Source of the DNA: Jeongeupia sp. USM3
GTDB lineage: Bacteria > Pseudomonadota > Gammaproteobacteria > Burkholderiales > Chitinibacteraceae
Length of the DNA stretch: 64,000 nt
Direction: 5' to 3'
Assembly: GCF_001808185.1 (NCBI RefSeq)
Contig: NZ_CP017668.1
Coordinates: 3,724,815 to 3,788,814, forward strand
The position numbers were made by a program, and so were the translations under genes. The notes beneath the pieces are model-generated. The model saw only the letters and a list, made by a program, of their open reading frames with translations. It was not told the origin of the DNA and made no database searches. Position 1 is the first letter of the stretch. Every line of letters starts with the position of its first letter. This document shows, piece after piece, positions 1-8,576 of the stretch.

Positions 1-215
1 TACTGTCGTATGCCGGGCCGGTACTGCCGGACCAGCAGGACATGATGATCGCGCGTCAGCGCAAATGCGCTGACCCAGTCCGGGTATTCGAGCACGCTGG
101 ATACCCAGGGCTCGGCGCGCCCGGGCAGCGCATAGGTGTCGGCCCGGATCTGCATGTCCCGGGCCTGGAAAACGGCTTGCGATCTCAGCAGGCGGGGAGG
201 ATCGAGGTCGGGCAT
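1..215 (-). CDS. NUDIX hydrolase, N-terminal part (cut by window edge)
   Basis: The reverse strand reads from an ATG at 213-215 and stays open to the window edge, giving about 71 residues. The visible part contains LVRQYRPG, the strand that precedes the NUDIX box in ADP-ribose pyrophosphatase-like enzymes, which hydrolyse nucleoside-diphosphate sugars. The NUDIX box itself would lie outside the window, so the family call rests on this N-terminal strand and the general layout. It is divergent from yejA across a 250-bp gap. Another NUDIX subfamily is possible. Confidence 0.65.
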   Translation of the reverse strand, partial: MPDLDPPRLLRSQAVFQARDMQIRADTYALPGRAEPWVSSVLEYPDWVSAFALTRDHHVLLVRQYRPGIRQ

Positions 216-343
216 GGCTGGCTCCGGTCGGGCACCGCAGTCAGCATACGCCACGAAATGCCATTCGGGTATGGTGCCGCCCGCCGCGGCGGCCATCGGC
301 GACGGTCCGTGGGGATATGGCCGGCAGCGTGCGGCGTTGCACA

Positions 344-364
344 TGCGGTATTCGTACCGCGGCG
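344..364 (-). repeat. 21-nt dyad repeat, copy 1
   Basis: On the reverse strand this 21-nt block contains GCGGTACGAATACCGC and differs at only one position from the block at 41043-41063 on the forward strand. Each copy can form a short hairpin and lies between genes. The rest of the 216-466 gap holds no recognisable gene. It must carry the divergent promoters of the NUDIX gene and yejA, but I cannot point to clear -35/-10 boxes. Confidence 0.45.
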
Positions 365-466
365 AGGCACGTGCCCGGCCGGCCGCCGGCACGACCCCGA
401 ACACCGGTACGAAAAGACGCTGAACTGGCTCTAGAATTGGGCAGTGTCCCCATCCGGCGAAACCCG

Positions 467-2251
467 ATGCGCTTCATTGCCGCCTTCCTGATGCTGTTCG
501 CGATCCTGCCCGTTCGAGCCGACGATGCAGTCGCGCTCGGCTACGCGCCGAAGTATCAGGCCGGTTTCACGCACTTCGACTACGTGAACCCTGCCGCGCC
601 GGTTGGCGGCGAGCTGCGGCTGGCGGCGATGGGCGATTTCGACAAGCTCAACCCGTTCACGCTCAAGGGGCGTGCGGCGGCCGGCCTGGGCGGGCTGGGC
701 GACGGGCTGGTGTTCGAGAGCCTGACGATGCAAAGCCAGGACGAACCGTTCTCGGCCTACGGCCTGCTTGCCGACGATATCCGCATCGCGCCCGACGGCA
801 GGTCGGTGACCTTCCACCTGAACCCGAAGGCGCGCTTCAGCAACGGCCGCAAGGTGGGGGCCGACGATGTGCGTTTTTCGTTCGAAACGCTGACGAGCAA
901 GCGCGCCAGCCCGATGTTCCGCCAGTACTGGAGCGATGTTGCCGGCGTCGACGTACTCGACGGTGAGACCGTGCGCTTCCGCTTCAGGCAGTACAACCGC
1001 GAGCTGCCGCTGATCGTCGGCCAGTTGCCGGTCTTTGCAAGGGAGTGGGGCGGCGGCAAGCCGTTCGACGAGTGGGTGAGGCAGCCGCCGATCGGCAGCG
1101 GGCCGTACGCGATCGGCGCCGTCGATCCGGGCAAGCGCATCGTCTACCAGCGCCGGGCCGACTACTGGGGCTGGACCCTGCCGGTGCGGCGCGGCAGCTA
1201 CAACTTCGAACGGATCAGCTACCGCTACTACCAGGACGATACCGCCCGGCTCGAGGCGTTCAAGGCCGGCGAATTCGACTTCACCTTCGAGAACGTCGCG
1301 CGCCAGTGGGTACGCGGCTACACCGGGCCGGCGTTCCGCGATGGCCGCATCGTCAAGCAGACCTTTGCGCACGAGAACAGCGCCGGCATGCAGGGGTACG
1401 CGATCAATACCCGCCGGCTGCAGTTCAGGGACGTGCGCGTGCGGCGGGCGCTGGTGCTGGCGATGGATTTTGAATGGATGAACCGCCAGCTGTTCTACGA
1501 CCAGTACACGCGCTCGCCGAGCTATTTTTCCAACAGCGAGCTCGAAGCGAAGGGCAAGCCGGGGCCGGCGGAGCTGCGCCACCTAGAACCGTTGCGCGGC
1601 AGAATCGATCCGTCGGTTTTCGTCACCGCGACGATGCCGCCAACAACCGCGCCGCCCGACAGCCTGCGCAAGAACCTGCTGCGTGCACGCCAGCTGCTCG
1701 ACGACGCCGGCTGGCGCTATCGCGACGGCGCGCTGCGCAATCGGAGCGGCGAGCCCTTCGTCATCGACATGCTGCTGTACCAGAAGGCCTTCGAGCGGCT
1801 GGTTGCGCCGTATGCGCGCAACCTGCAAAAGCTCGGCATCACGCTCAACTACCGCGTGCTCGATCTGGCGCTGGCACAGAAGCGGCTCGATGCGTTCGAC
1901 TACGACATGACCGTGGTGACCTTTGGCGCAAGTCAAAGCCCGGGCAACGAGCTTTACGGTAACTTCGGTTCGCGCTCGGCGGGCGAACCCGGTTCGAACA
2001 ACGCGATGGGCGTCGCGGACCCTGCGGTCGATGCGCTGATCGCTGCGGTGGTGCAGGCCCCCGACCGTGCCGCGCTGGTCGAGGCCGGCCGTGCGCTCGA
2101 CCGCGTGCTGCGCGCCGGCTACTACCTGGTGCCGAACTGGCACAACCGCGTGCACCGCGTCGCCTTCCGCAACCACTATGCCTGGCCCGCGACCTTGCCC
2201 AAGTACTACGGCGCCGAGGAGTGGGCGATCCAGACCTGGTGGGCGCGGTAG
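467..2251 (+). CDS. yejA: Peptide/microcin C-type ABC transporter, periplasmic substrate-binding protein
   Basis: Family 5 solute-binding protein of 594 residues, the usual YejA length. It opens with a signal peptide (hydrophobic core FIAAFLMLFAILP, likely cleavage after VRA near residue 18). The mature part carries typical family-5 text: KLNPFTLKG, the region around residue 90 for binding-lobe folding, and RRLQFRDVRVRRALVLAMDFEWMN about two thirds in. It should capture oligopeptides or peptide-like compounds in the periplasm for YejB/YejE. The start at 467 is chosen because it places the signal peptide at the N-terminus; a longer open frame from 317 has no such support. yejB and yejE follow after two unrelated genes. 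Confidence 0.85.
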   Translation: MRFIAAFLMLFAILPVRADDAVALGYAPKYQAGFTHFDYVNPAAPVGGELRLAAMGDFDKLNPFTLKGRAAAGLGGLGDGLVFESLTMQSQDEPFSAYGLLADDIRIAPDGRSVTFHLNPKARFSNGRKVGADDVRFSFETLTSKRASPMFRQYWSDVAGVDVLDGETVRFRFRQYNRELPLIVGQLPVFAREWGGGKPFDEWVRQPPIGSGPYAIGAVDPGKRIVYQRRADYWGWTLPVRRGSYNFERISYRYYQDDTARLEAFKAGEFDFTFENVARQWVRGYTGPAFRDGRIVKQTFAHENSAGMQGYAINTRRLQFRDVRVRRALVLAMDFEWMNRQLFYDQYTRSPSYFSNSELEAKGKPGPAELRHLEPLRGRIDPSVFVTATMPPTTAPPDSLRKNLLRARQLLDDAGWRYRDGALRNRSGEPFVIDMLLYQKAFERLVAPYARNLQKLGITLNYRVLDLALAQKRLDAFDYDMTVVTFGASQSPGNELYGNFGSRSAGEPGSNNAMGVADPAVDALIAAVVQAPDRAALVEAGRALDRVLRAGYYLVPNWHNRVHRVAFRNHYAWPATLPKYYGAEEWAIQTWWAR

Positions 2252-2365
2252 TTTGTCGCAAACCCGGGCCGGCGGCGGTCCGTACGCGTTATTGCCGATG
2301 CACGCCCGCCGTTTCGCCGGTAAAGTCCGCCGGTTTTTCCGTCCGAACCCACCTAGAAGAACGCC

Positions 2366-3679
2366 ATGAATGCCGTCCTGATTTCCGTGATGCTGATGCT
2401 GCTGCTCTCGCTGGCGCGGGTCAACGTCGTCGTCAGCATCCTGCTCGCCGTCGTGACCGCCGGCTGGGTTGCCCACATGCCGCTGGCCGATACGCTGACC
2501 GCCTTCGGTTCCGGTCTCGGCAACGGCGCGAGCGTGGCGCTGTCGTACGGCCTGCTCGGCGCGTTCGCGCTGGCGCTGGCCGAGTCCGGTCTGCCGCACG
2601 CGATGGCCGACGGGCTGGCGCGGATGGCCGAGAAGGGCGCGCGCGGCAGCTCGATCAAGTGGGGCATCATCGGTGCGCTGCTGCTGTTGGCGATCGCGTC
2701 GCAGAACATCCTGCCGATCCACATCGCCTTCATTCCGCTGGTCGTGCCGCCGCTGCTGTTCACGCTCGGCCAGTTCAAGGTCGACCGGCGGTTGCTGGCC
2801 TGCGTGATCACCTTCGGTCTGGTCACGCCGTACATGTTCTGGCCGGTGGGTTTCGGCCACATCTTCCTCAACCAGATCCTGCTCGGCAACATCGCCAAGG
2901 CCGGCCTCGACGCCAGCCATGTCGACGTGATGCACGCGATGCTGATCCCGGCGATCGGCATGCTGTTCGGCCTGCTGATCGCGGTGTTCTTCAGCTACCG
3001 CAAGCCGCGCGACTACGACCTCGAGGCGCTGGCGACGGTCGAGCGCGAGGGCGGGCATTACACGCGCCGCTCGCTGACCGTTGCCGTCGTCGCGATGGTC
3101 GCGACGTTCTCGGTCCAGCTTGCCGCCGATTCGATGATCCTCGGCGCGCTGGCCGGCTTCATCGTCTGCGTGCTCGGCGGCGCGGTGCAGTTCAGGAAGT
3201 CGGACAGCCTGTTCCAGGACGGCATGAAAATGATGGCCGGCATCGGCCTGATCATGATCGCCGCCAACGGTTTTGCCGCGGTGCTGCAGGCGACCGGTCA
3301 CGTCGAAACGCTGGTCAAGGGCTCGATGGCGATGATCGGCGACAACAAGCCGCTCGCCGCCTTCCTGATGCTGCTGGTCGGGCTGATCGTGACGATGGGC
3401 ATCGGCTCGTCGTTCTCGACCGTGCCGATCATCGCGACGATCTACGTGCCGCTGGCGATGCACCTCGGTTTCTCGGCAACGGCCATCGTCTCGCTGATCG
3501 GCACCGCCGGCGCGCTCGGCGACGCTGGCAGTCCTGCGGCCGATTCGACGCTCGGCCCGACGTCGGGCCTCAATGTCGACGGCCAGCACGACCACATGTG
3601 GGGCACGGTGGTGCCGACTTTCCTGCACTACAACCTGCCGTTGCTGGTGTTCGGCTGGGTGGCAGTGATGGTGCTCTAA
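2366..3679 (+). CDS. YuiF-type Na+/H+ antiporter-family permease
   Basis: Polytopic inner-membrane protein of 437 residues with about ten hydrophobic segments, short loops, and conserved glycine/proline-rich stretches such as IASQNILPIHIAFIP and GSSFSTVPIIATIYVP. These resemble the NhaC-like COG2056 family (Bacillus YuiF), variously annotated as an Na+/H+ antiporter or a predicted amino-acid permease. The substrate cannot be decided from sequence. It begins 115 bp after yejA and ends at a dispersed palindromic repeat that may act as its terminator. It interrupts the yejA-yejB order and is probably not part of the peptide importer. Confidence 0.7.
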   Translation: MNAVLISVMLMLLLSLARVNVVVSILLAVVTAGWVAHMPLADTLTAFGSGLGNGASVALSYGLLGAFALALAESGLPHAMADGLARMAEKGARGSSIKWGIIGALLLLAIASQNILPIHIAFIPLVVPPLLFTLGQFKVDRRLLACVITFGLVTPYMFWPVGFGHIFLNQILLGNIAKAGLDASHVDVMHAMLIPAIGMLFGLLIAVFFSYRKPRDYDLEALATVEREGGHYTRRSLTVAVVAMVATFSVQLAADSMILGALAGFIVCVLGGAVQFRKSDSLFQDGMKMMAGIGLIMIAANGFAAVLQATGHVETLVKGSMAMIGDNKPLAAFLMLLVGLIVTMGIGSSFSTVPIIATIYVPLAMHLGFSATAIVSLIGTAGALGDAGSPAADSTLGPTSGLNVDGQHDHMWGTVVPTFLHYNLPLLVFGWVAVMVL

Positions 3680-3689
3680 ACACGGCAGC

Positions 3690-3781
3690 AAAACCCTGCT
3701 GGCTGCGTTGTGCTCGCTTGCCGTACTTTCGTACTGTCAGCGCTTCGCACGCCTTGCCAGCACCGCTGCGCTGGGTTTTCC
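3690..3781 (+). repeat. Dispersed palindromic intergenic repeat, copy 1
   Basis: The element opens with AAAACCCTGCTGGC and closes with TTGCCAGC followed by GGGTTTTCC. Its core contains GTTGTGCTCGCTTGCCGTACTT and CAGCGCTTCGCACGCC. It lies between two convergent genes. Three further copies are at 25831-25943, 38391-38475 and 41115-41210. The arms pair, so it could fold in RNA and end transcription, but this is inference. Confidence 0.7.
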
Positions 3782-3799
3782 TGGCGTGCTTCACTAGCT

Positions 3800-4045
3800 T
3801 CAATTGACGCTGGCTTTGCCGCTGCCGGTGTCGTAGCGGCACTGCACCGCCTGCGAACCGGCAAGCTTGGGGTAGGCGGTGACGGCGAGCGTCGTCGCCG
3901 ACAGCGCGTAGACCGATTCGACCCGGACTTCGGCCCTCGTTTTGCTGGCGACGAGGCTGGCGCAGGCAAGGCGCGCTTCGTCGGCGTGCGGCACCGACGC
4001 GCAGGCGGTCAGGCCCAGAACGGTCAGCAGGATCGGCAGGCGCAT
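3800..4045 (-). CDS. Small predicted lipoprotein
   Basis: Open frame of 81 residues with an N-terminal signal peptide ending in the lipobox LTAC (Cys15), so the mature protein would be lipid-anchored, starting CASVPHADEARLAC. The mature part has two more cysteines and no recognised domain. It is convergent with the YuiF-type gene and divergent from yejB, with about 100 bp between the starts. No function can be assigned. The confident lipobox and sensible start support a real gene. Confidence 0.6.
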   Translation of the reverse strand: MRLPILLTVLGLTACASVPHADEARLACASLVASKTRAEVRVESVYALSATTLAVTAYPKLAGSQAVQCRYDTGSGKASVN

Positions 4046-4143
4046 CGGCAGTCCACGGCAAAGTTCGGGACCGCCATTATCGCGGCAGCCGTCGGCGTTG
4101 GGCCAGCCGTGCTAAGGTGGGACAAACCCCCGGACACCCGCCA

Positions 4144-5199
4144 ATGCCGCTCTATCTCGCCAAACGCCTGCTGCTGATGTTGCCGACGCTGTTCGGCATC
4201 CTGCTGGTGACGTTTGCGGTGATCCAGTTCGTGCCCGGCGGGCCGGCCGACGAGCTGATCCAGCAGCTCAGGGGCACGTCGACGCTTGCCGAAGCCAGCG
4301 GGGGCGGCGGCTCGGCGGCGCGGCTCGGCCATCGCGGGCTCGATGCACAGCAACTGGCCGAAATCCGCGCACTGTACGGCTTCGACAAGCCGGTGGCCGA
4401 GCGCTTCTGGCTGATGATCAAGCAGTACCTGCATTTCGATCTGGGCCAGAGCTATTTTCACCAAGAGGACGTGTGGACGCTGATCAAGTCCAAGCTGCCG
4501 GTGTCGGCCAGCCTCGGCGTCTGGAGCTTCATCATCGTCTACGCGGTATCGCTGCCGCTCGGCGTGGCCAAGGCGATGCGGCACGGTAGCCGCTTCGACT
4601 GGCTGACGACGCTGGTGCTGATGATCGGCTACGCGATTCCCGGCTTCGTGCTCGGCGTGCTGCTGCTGGTGCTGTTCGGCGGCGGCAGCTTCTGGCAGCT
4701 GTTTCCGCTGCGCGGGCTGACGTCGGACGGCTGGGAGAGCCTGTCGCTGCTCGGCAAGGTCACCGATTACCTGTGGCACCTGGTGCTGCCGATCTCGGCG
4801 ATGGTCGTCGGCAGCTTCGCGTCGGTGACCCTGCTGACCAAGAACAGCCTGCTGGAGGAAATCCGCAAGCAGTACGTGCTGACCGCACGCGCCAAGGGGC
4901 TCTCGGAGCGGCGCGTGTTGTGGGGGCACGTGTTCCGCAATGCGATGATCCCGATCGTCACCGGCTTTCCGGCGGCCTTCGTCGGCGCGTTCTTTACCGG
5001 CAGCCTCTTGATCGAGACGCTGTTCTCGCTCGACGGCCTCGGCCTGCTGTCGTACGAGTCGGTGATCCGCCGCGACTATCCGGTGGTGATGGGCGCGCTC
5101 TACCTGTTTTCGCTGATCGGGTTGCTGACCAAGCTGCTGTCGGACCTGTGCTACGTGCTGGTCGACCCGCGCCTGCGCTTCGAGGGAGTCGAGGCATGA
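4144..5199 (+). CDS. yejB: Peptide/microcin C-type ABC transporter permease
   Basis: Inner-membrane permease of 351 residues of the DppB/OppB fold. The first membrane segment follows the start (LAKRLLLMLPTLFGILLVTF) and is followed by the family's VPGGPADELIQ motif. The EAA loop that docks the ATPase is visible as LTARAKGLSERRVLWGHVFRNA. A glycine-rich insert (EASGGGGSAARLG, about residues 53-65) is typical of YejB compared with other DppB-like proteins. The ATG at 4144 is preferred to an upstream in-frame ATG at 4117 because the protein then begins directly with the membrane segment. yejE overlaps its stop codon. Confidence 0.88.
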   Translation: MPLYLAKRLLLMLPTLFGILLVTFAVIQFVPGGPADELIQQLRGTSTLAEASGGGGSAARLGHRGLDAQQLAEIRALYGFDKPVAERFWLMIKQYLHFDLGQSYFHQEDVWTLIKSKLPVSASLGVWSFIIVYAVSLPLGVAKAMRHGSRFDWLTTLVLMIGYAIPGFVLGVLLLVLFGGGSFWQLFPLRGLTSDGWESLSLLGKVTDYLWHLVLPISAMVVGSFASVTLLTKNSLLEEIRKQYVLTARAKGLSERRVLWGHVFRNAMIPIVTGFPAAFVGAFFTGSLLIETLFSLDGLGLLSYESVIRRDYPVVMGALYLFSLIGLLTKLLSDLCYVLVDPRLRFEGVEA

Positions 5200-6284
5200 A
5201 GCCGATCCTCGAGCCGGTACTGGACGGCGCGTTCGAAGCCAAGGCAAGCCCTGTACCCGGCCTGCCGCTGTCGCCATGGCGGCGCGCGTGGCGGCGTTTC
5301 CGCGCCCAGCGCCTGGGTTTCTACAGCCTTGTGCTGCTGAGCGCGCTGTTCGTACTCAGCCTTGGCGCCGAACTGCTCTCGAACGACAAGCCGCTCGTCG
5401 TCCGCTACCACGATGCCTGGTACTTCCCGTTGGCGAAGGACTACCCGGAGACCGAGTTCGGCGGCGATTTTCCGACGCCGGCCGACTATCTCGACCCCTA
5501 CATCAGCGACCGGCTCACCAGCAACGGCAACTGGGCGCTGTTCGCGCCGAACCGCTATGCCGCGAACACGATCAACTATTTTGCGCCGAGCCCGAACCCG
5601 GCGGCGCCGTCGCGGGAAAACTGGCTCGGCACCGACGACCGCGGCCGCGACGTGCTGGCGCGGCTGGTCTACGGCTTCCGCGTGTCCCTGCTGTTCGGTC
5701 TGGCGCTGACGGTGATCGGTTGCGCGCTCGGCATCGTCGCCGGGGCGGTCCAGGGCTATTTCGCCGGCAAGGTCGATCTCGTCGCCCAGCGCGTGATCGA
5801 GGTCTGGAGCGCGATGCCCGAGCTCTACCTCTTGCTGATCTTTGCGTCGATGTTCGAACCCAGCCTGCTGATCCTGCTGGTGCTGCTGTCGGTGTTCGGC
5901 TGGATGGGGCTGGCCGATTACGTGCGGGCCGAGTTCCTGCGCAACCGCAACCTCGAATACGTGCTGGCGGCGAGGGCGTTGGGGCTCTCGGACTGGCAGA
6001 TCATCCGGCGCCACCTGCTGCCGAACTCGCTGACCGCGGTGATTGCCTTCCTGCCGTTCCGGATGTCCGGCGCGGTGCTGGCACTGACGAGCTTCGATTT
6101 CCTCGGTCTTGGTGTGCCGGCGAGCACGCCGTCGCTGGGCGAATTGCTGGCGCAGGGCAAGGCCAACCTCGATGCGTGGTGGATCTCGCTGCCGACCTTC
6201 GCGGTGCTGGTCGGCATGCTGCTGCTGCTGGTGTTCATCGGCGAGGCGCTGCGCGCGGCGCTCGATCCGCGCGCCGACGCATGA
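5196..6284 (+). CDS. yejE: Peptide/microcin C-type ABC transporter permease
   Basis: Second permease, 362 residues, starting in an ATGA overlap with the stop of yejB, so the two are translationally coupled. The N-terminal segment (WRRFRAQRLGFYSLVLLSALFVLSLGAELL) is followed by a large periplasmic loop of about 120 residues with NWLGTDDRGRDVLARL, the DppC/OppC signature. The EAA loop reads LAARALGLSDWQIIRRHLLPNSL. With YejB it forms the membrane channel fed by YejA and powered by YejF, whose gene lies 2.3 kb downstream. A strong hairpin terminator follows immediately. Confidence 0.88.
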   Translation: MKPILEPVLDGAFEAKASPVPGLPLSPWRRAWRRFRAQRLGFYSLVLLSALFVLSLGAELLSNDKPLVVRYHDAWYFPLAKDYPETEFGGDFPTPADYLDPYISDRLTSNGNWALFAPNRYAANTINYFAPSPNPAAPSRENWLGTDDRGRDVLARLVYGFRVSLLFGLALTVIGCALGIVAGAVQGYFAGKVDLVAQRVIEVWSAMPELYLLLIFASMFEPSLLILLVLLSVFGWMGLADYVRAEFLRNRNLEYVLAARALGLSDWQIIRRHLLPNSLTAVIAFLPFRMSGAVLALTSFDFLGLGVPASTPSLGELLAQGKANLDAWWISLPTFAVLVGMLLLLVFIGEALRAALDPRADA

Positions 6285-6310
6285 AAAAACCGGCCAGCGG
6301 CCGGTTTTTC
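6285..6310. terminator. Bidirectional intrinsic terminator after yejE
   Basis: AAAAACCGGCC and GGCCGGTTTTT pair around a three-base loop, with A-runs and T-runs on both sides. It can end transcription of yejBE on the forward strand and of the DUF2502 gene on the reverse strand. Confidence 0.8.
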
Positions 6311-6323
6311 CGGTGAGCAACGG

Positions 6324-6695
6324 TCAGCAGTTGCCTTTCTTGGCCTGACCCGGCGGGCAGTGGTAGCCGCCACGGTCGTCGTCATCACGGTCGTGATGCT
6401 TGTACTTGCCGTTCTTCTTCCACCACTTCTCGTCGCGGTAGCGACCGCCGTCCCAGTAATAGCCGCGCGGATTGCGGTAGCCGTACTTCGGATGGTATTG
6501 CGGGTGGGCGTTCCACCACGACGGGTCGCGGTAGCGGCCGTCGTACCAGTAGTAACCGCGGTTGTCGCGATCACCGATGTAGACCGATACGCCGGGGACC
6601 GAAACGCCGATGCTGACGTCGGCGGCCTGCGCCGCCAGTGGTGCCATGAGCGGCAGCGCCGCGAGCAGGCCGATGAACAGTGCCTTCTTCATCAT
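6324..6695 (-). CDS. DUF2502 (YpeC-like) periplasmic protein
   Basis: Small exported protein of 123 residues. The signal peptide ends in AAQA|ADVS near residue 24. The mature part starts with the family's SVYIGDRDNRGYYW and contains an internal near-duplication: RGYYWYDGRYRDPSWW and RGYYWDGGRYRDEKWW, separated by about 20 residues. The tail is charged (KHHDRDDDDRGG) and ends CPPGQAKKGNC with two cysteines. DUF2502 proteins have no established function and are usually described as small periplasmic, possibly stress-related proteins. The frame begins with two methionines; either could be used. Confidence 0.75.
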   Translation of the reverse strand: MMKKALFIGLLAALPLMAPLAAQAADVSIGVSVPGVSVYIGDRDNRGYYWYDGRYRDPSWWNAHPQYHPKYGYRNPRGYYWDGGRYRDEKWWKKNGKYKHHDRDDDDRGGYHCPPGQAKKGNC

Positions 6696-6761
6696 GGTGG
6701 TCCTGTGAAACGATAATGAATCCAGTCTACAGCCATGCCCGCATGACGGCTGTGTAGCAGT

Positions 6762-8498
6762 TCACACCTTGGCCGGCTGGCCCAGCTTCAGGCCGACGCG
6801 GGTGATCCGGCCGCGTTCGACCTCGCGTACGGTCAGCAGCAGCGTGCCGAAGCTGACCTGGTCGCCGACAACCGCGTGGCGTCCCAGCCGGGCATTGATC
6901 AGCGCGGCGACGTCGAATTCGGCCTCCTTCTCGTTGAGGGGGCTGTCGTAGAGTTCGGCAAGCGCTTGCAGCGGCGCGTCGCCGTCGATGACGAAGTCGC
7001 CGAAAAAGGCGCGCTCGTAGGCCATCCGCCGGCTTTGCGCCTCGCCGTACCAGCGGCCGAGTTCGGGCAGCGCCGCTTCGGTCGCGGCGAGCACGATCAG
7101 GTCGCCGGTCTGCAAGCGCTCGGCCTGACGCGGCAGCACCAGCCGCGCACCGCGCAGCACGGCCAGCGGCTTGGCGCTGCCGTGTTCGAGGTGGGGCGCG
7201 GCGTGCGGCACGCTGTGGTCGGCCGGTGCATCGGCGGCGATCCGGTACTGGACGAGCTGCCAGTCGGCACGCCCGGGTTGCCGCAGGCCGTGCCGCGCCA
7301 GCGGTTCGGGGTAGTCGGGCACTTCGACGTGGCAACGCTTGGCCATCCACGGCACCAGCGTGCCCTGGATCAGCAGCGAGGCGAGCACGACGGCAAAGGC
7401 AATGTCGAACAGTGCGACCGAGCCGTCGACGCCGGCCATGATCGGAAAGGTCGCCAATACGATGGGGACCGCGCCGCGCAGGCCGACCCAGCTGACGAAA
7501 ACGATCTCGCGCCGGCTGAACTTCAGCGGCACGAGGCAGAGCGCGACGGCGATCGGCCGGGCGACGAGCATCAGGAAGGCGGCAAAGGCGAGGCTGGGGC
7601 CGATTTCGGGCAGCAGCCGGCTCGGCGTCACCAGCAGGCCGAGCAGCAGGAACATGCCGGCCTGCGCCAGCCAGGCCAGACCATCCATCATCCCCTGGAC
7701 GCTTTCGCCCGCCGGCAGCGGCCGGTTGCCGATCACGAGGCCGGCGAGGTAGATCGCCAGGAAGCCGCTGCCGCCGACCGTGTTGACCGCGGCGAAGATC
7801 ATCAGCCCGCCGCCGAGAATCAGCAGCGGGTAGAGGCTTTCGGCGAGCGCGAACCGCGCGGCGGCGCGCGAGATCAGCCAGCCGCCGGCGAGGCCGCCGA
7901 GCGCGCCGAAACCGAATTGGCGCAGGAACTCGGCGATCATGCTCAGCGTGCCGGGCTGGCTCGATCCGGTCATCACGCTCAGCAGGGTGATGACGAGAAA
8001 GATCGCCATCGGGTCGTTGGCACCCGATTCGATCTCCAGCGTTGCGCCGACGCGCTCGTTGAGCCGCACGCCGCCGTAGCGCAATTGCGCGAACACCGCT
8101 GCGGCGTCGGTCGAGCCGACGATGGCGCCGAGCAGCAGCGCGTGCAGCCACGGCAGGCCGAGCAGCCACGCCGCGAACACCCCGGCCAGCCCGGCCGACA
8201 CCAGCACGCCGAGCGTCGCGAGCGACAGCGCAGGTTTGAGCGCGACGCGAAAGCTCCGGATGCGCGTCTGCAGCCCGCCGGCGAGCAGGATCACCGCAAG
8301 CGCGACGTTGCCGACGCCGAAGGCGAGCGGATAGTTGCTGAACTGGATCTGGCCCGGACCGCTGTCGCCGGCGAGCATGCCGACGCCGAGAAAGACCAGC
8401 AGCAGCGGCAGGCCCAGCCGGGCGGTGATCGCGCTCGACAAGGTGGCCAGCAAGAGCAGGAAGCTGCCGAGCAGCAGCCAGTAATTCAGTTGTCCCAT
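6762..8498 (-). CDS. cvrA: K+/H+ antiporter, CvrA/NhaP2 type
   Basis: CPA1 antiporter of 578 residues. About twelve membrane segments occupy residues 1-390, with conserved GSTDAAAVFAQLR and ESGANDPMAIF, which carry the acidic transport residues of NhaP2-like proteins. A cytosolic RCK-C (TrkA-C) domain follows (about 400-480; LPRQAERLQTGDLIVL), then a CorC/HlyC-type domain near the C-terminus. It exports K+ or Na+ in exchange for protons, probably during osmotic or alkaline stress. The ATG at 8498 (MGQLNYWLL) is chosen since it precedes the first membrane segment. It is divergent from yejF across 78 bp. Confidence 0.85.
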   Translation of the reverse strand: MGQLNYWLLLGSFLLLLATLSSAITARLGLPLLLVFLGVGMLAGDSGPGQIQFSNYPLAFGVGNVALAVILLAGGLQTRIRSFRVALKPALSLATLGVLVSAGLAGVFAAWLLGLPWLHALLLGAIVGSTDAAAVFAQLRYGGVRLNERVGATLEIESGANDPMAIFLVITLLSVMTGSSQPGTLSMIAEFLRQFGFGALGGLAGGWLISRAAARFALAESLYPLLILGGGLMIFAAVNTVGGSGFLAIYLAGLVIGNRPLPAGESVQGMMDGLAWLAQAGMFLLLGLLVTPSRLLPEIGPSLAFAAFLMLVARPIAVALCLVPLKFSRREIVFVSWVGLRGAVPIVLATFPIMAGVDGSVALFDIAFAVVLASLLIQGTLVPWMAKRCHVEVPDYPEPLARHGLRQPGRADWQLVQYRIAADAPADHSVPHAAPHLEHGSAKPLAVLRGARLVLPRQAERLQTGDLIVLAATEAALPELGRWYGEAQSRRMAYERAFFGDFVIDGDAPLQALAELYDSPLNEKEAEFDVAALINARLGRHAVVGDQVSFGTLLLTVREVERGRITRVGLKLGQPAKV

Positions 8499-8576
8499 CA
8501 AAATCCAGAAAGTTTTACCGTAAGTAAGTTCCCGAAAAGTCCGGGAACCGTGCCGTTTGTAACATAAGATGGACCC

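Noticed and set aside
317..466. Upstream extension of yejA to 317
   Set aside because: The extra 50 residues are arginine-rich, precede a perfect signal peptide and have no ribosome site.
3570..4061. Apparent small proteins containing text like CWQGVRSADSTK around 3.7 kb, 25.9 kb and 38.4 kb
   Set aside because: These are translations of the dispersed palindromic repeat. They recur because the DNA repeat recurs, not because they are conserved proteins.
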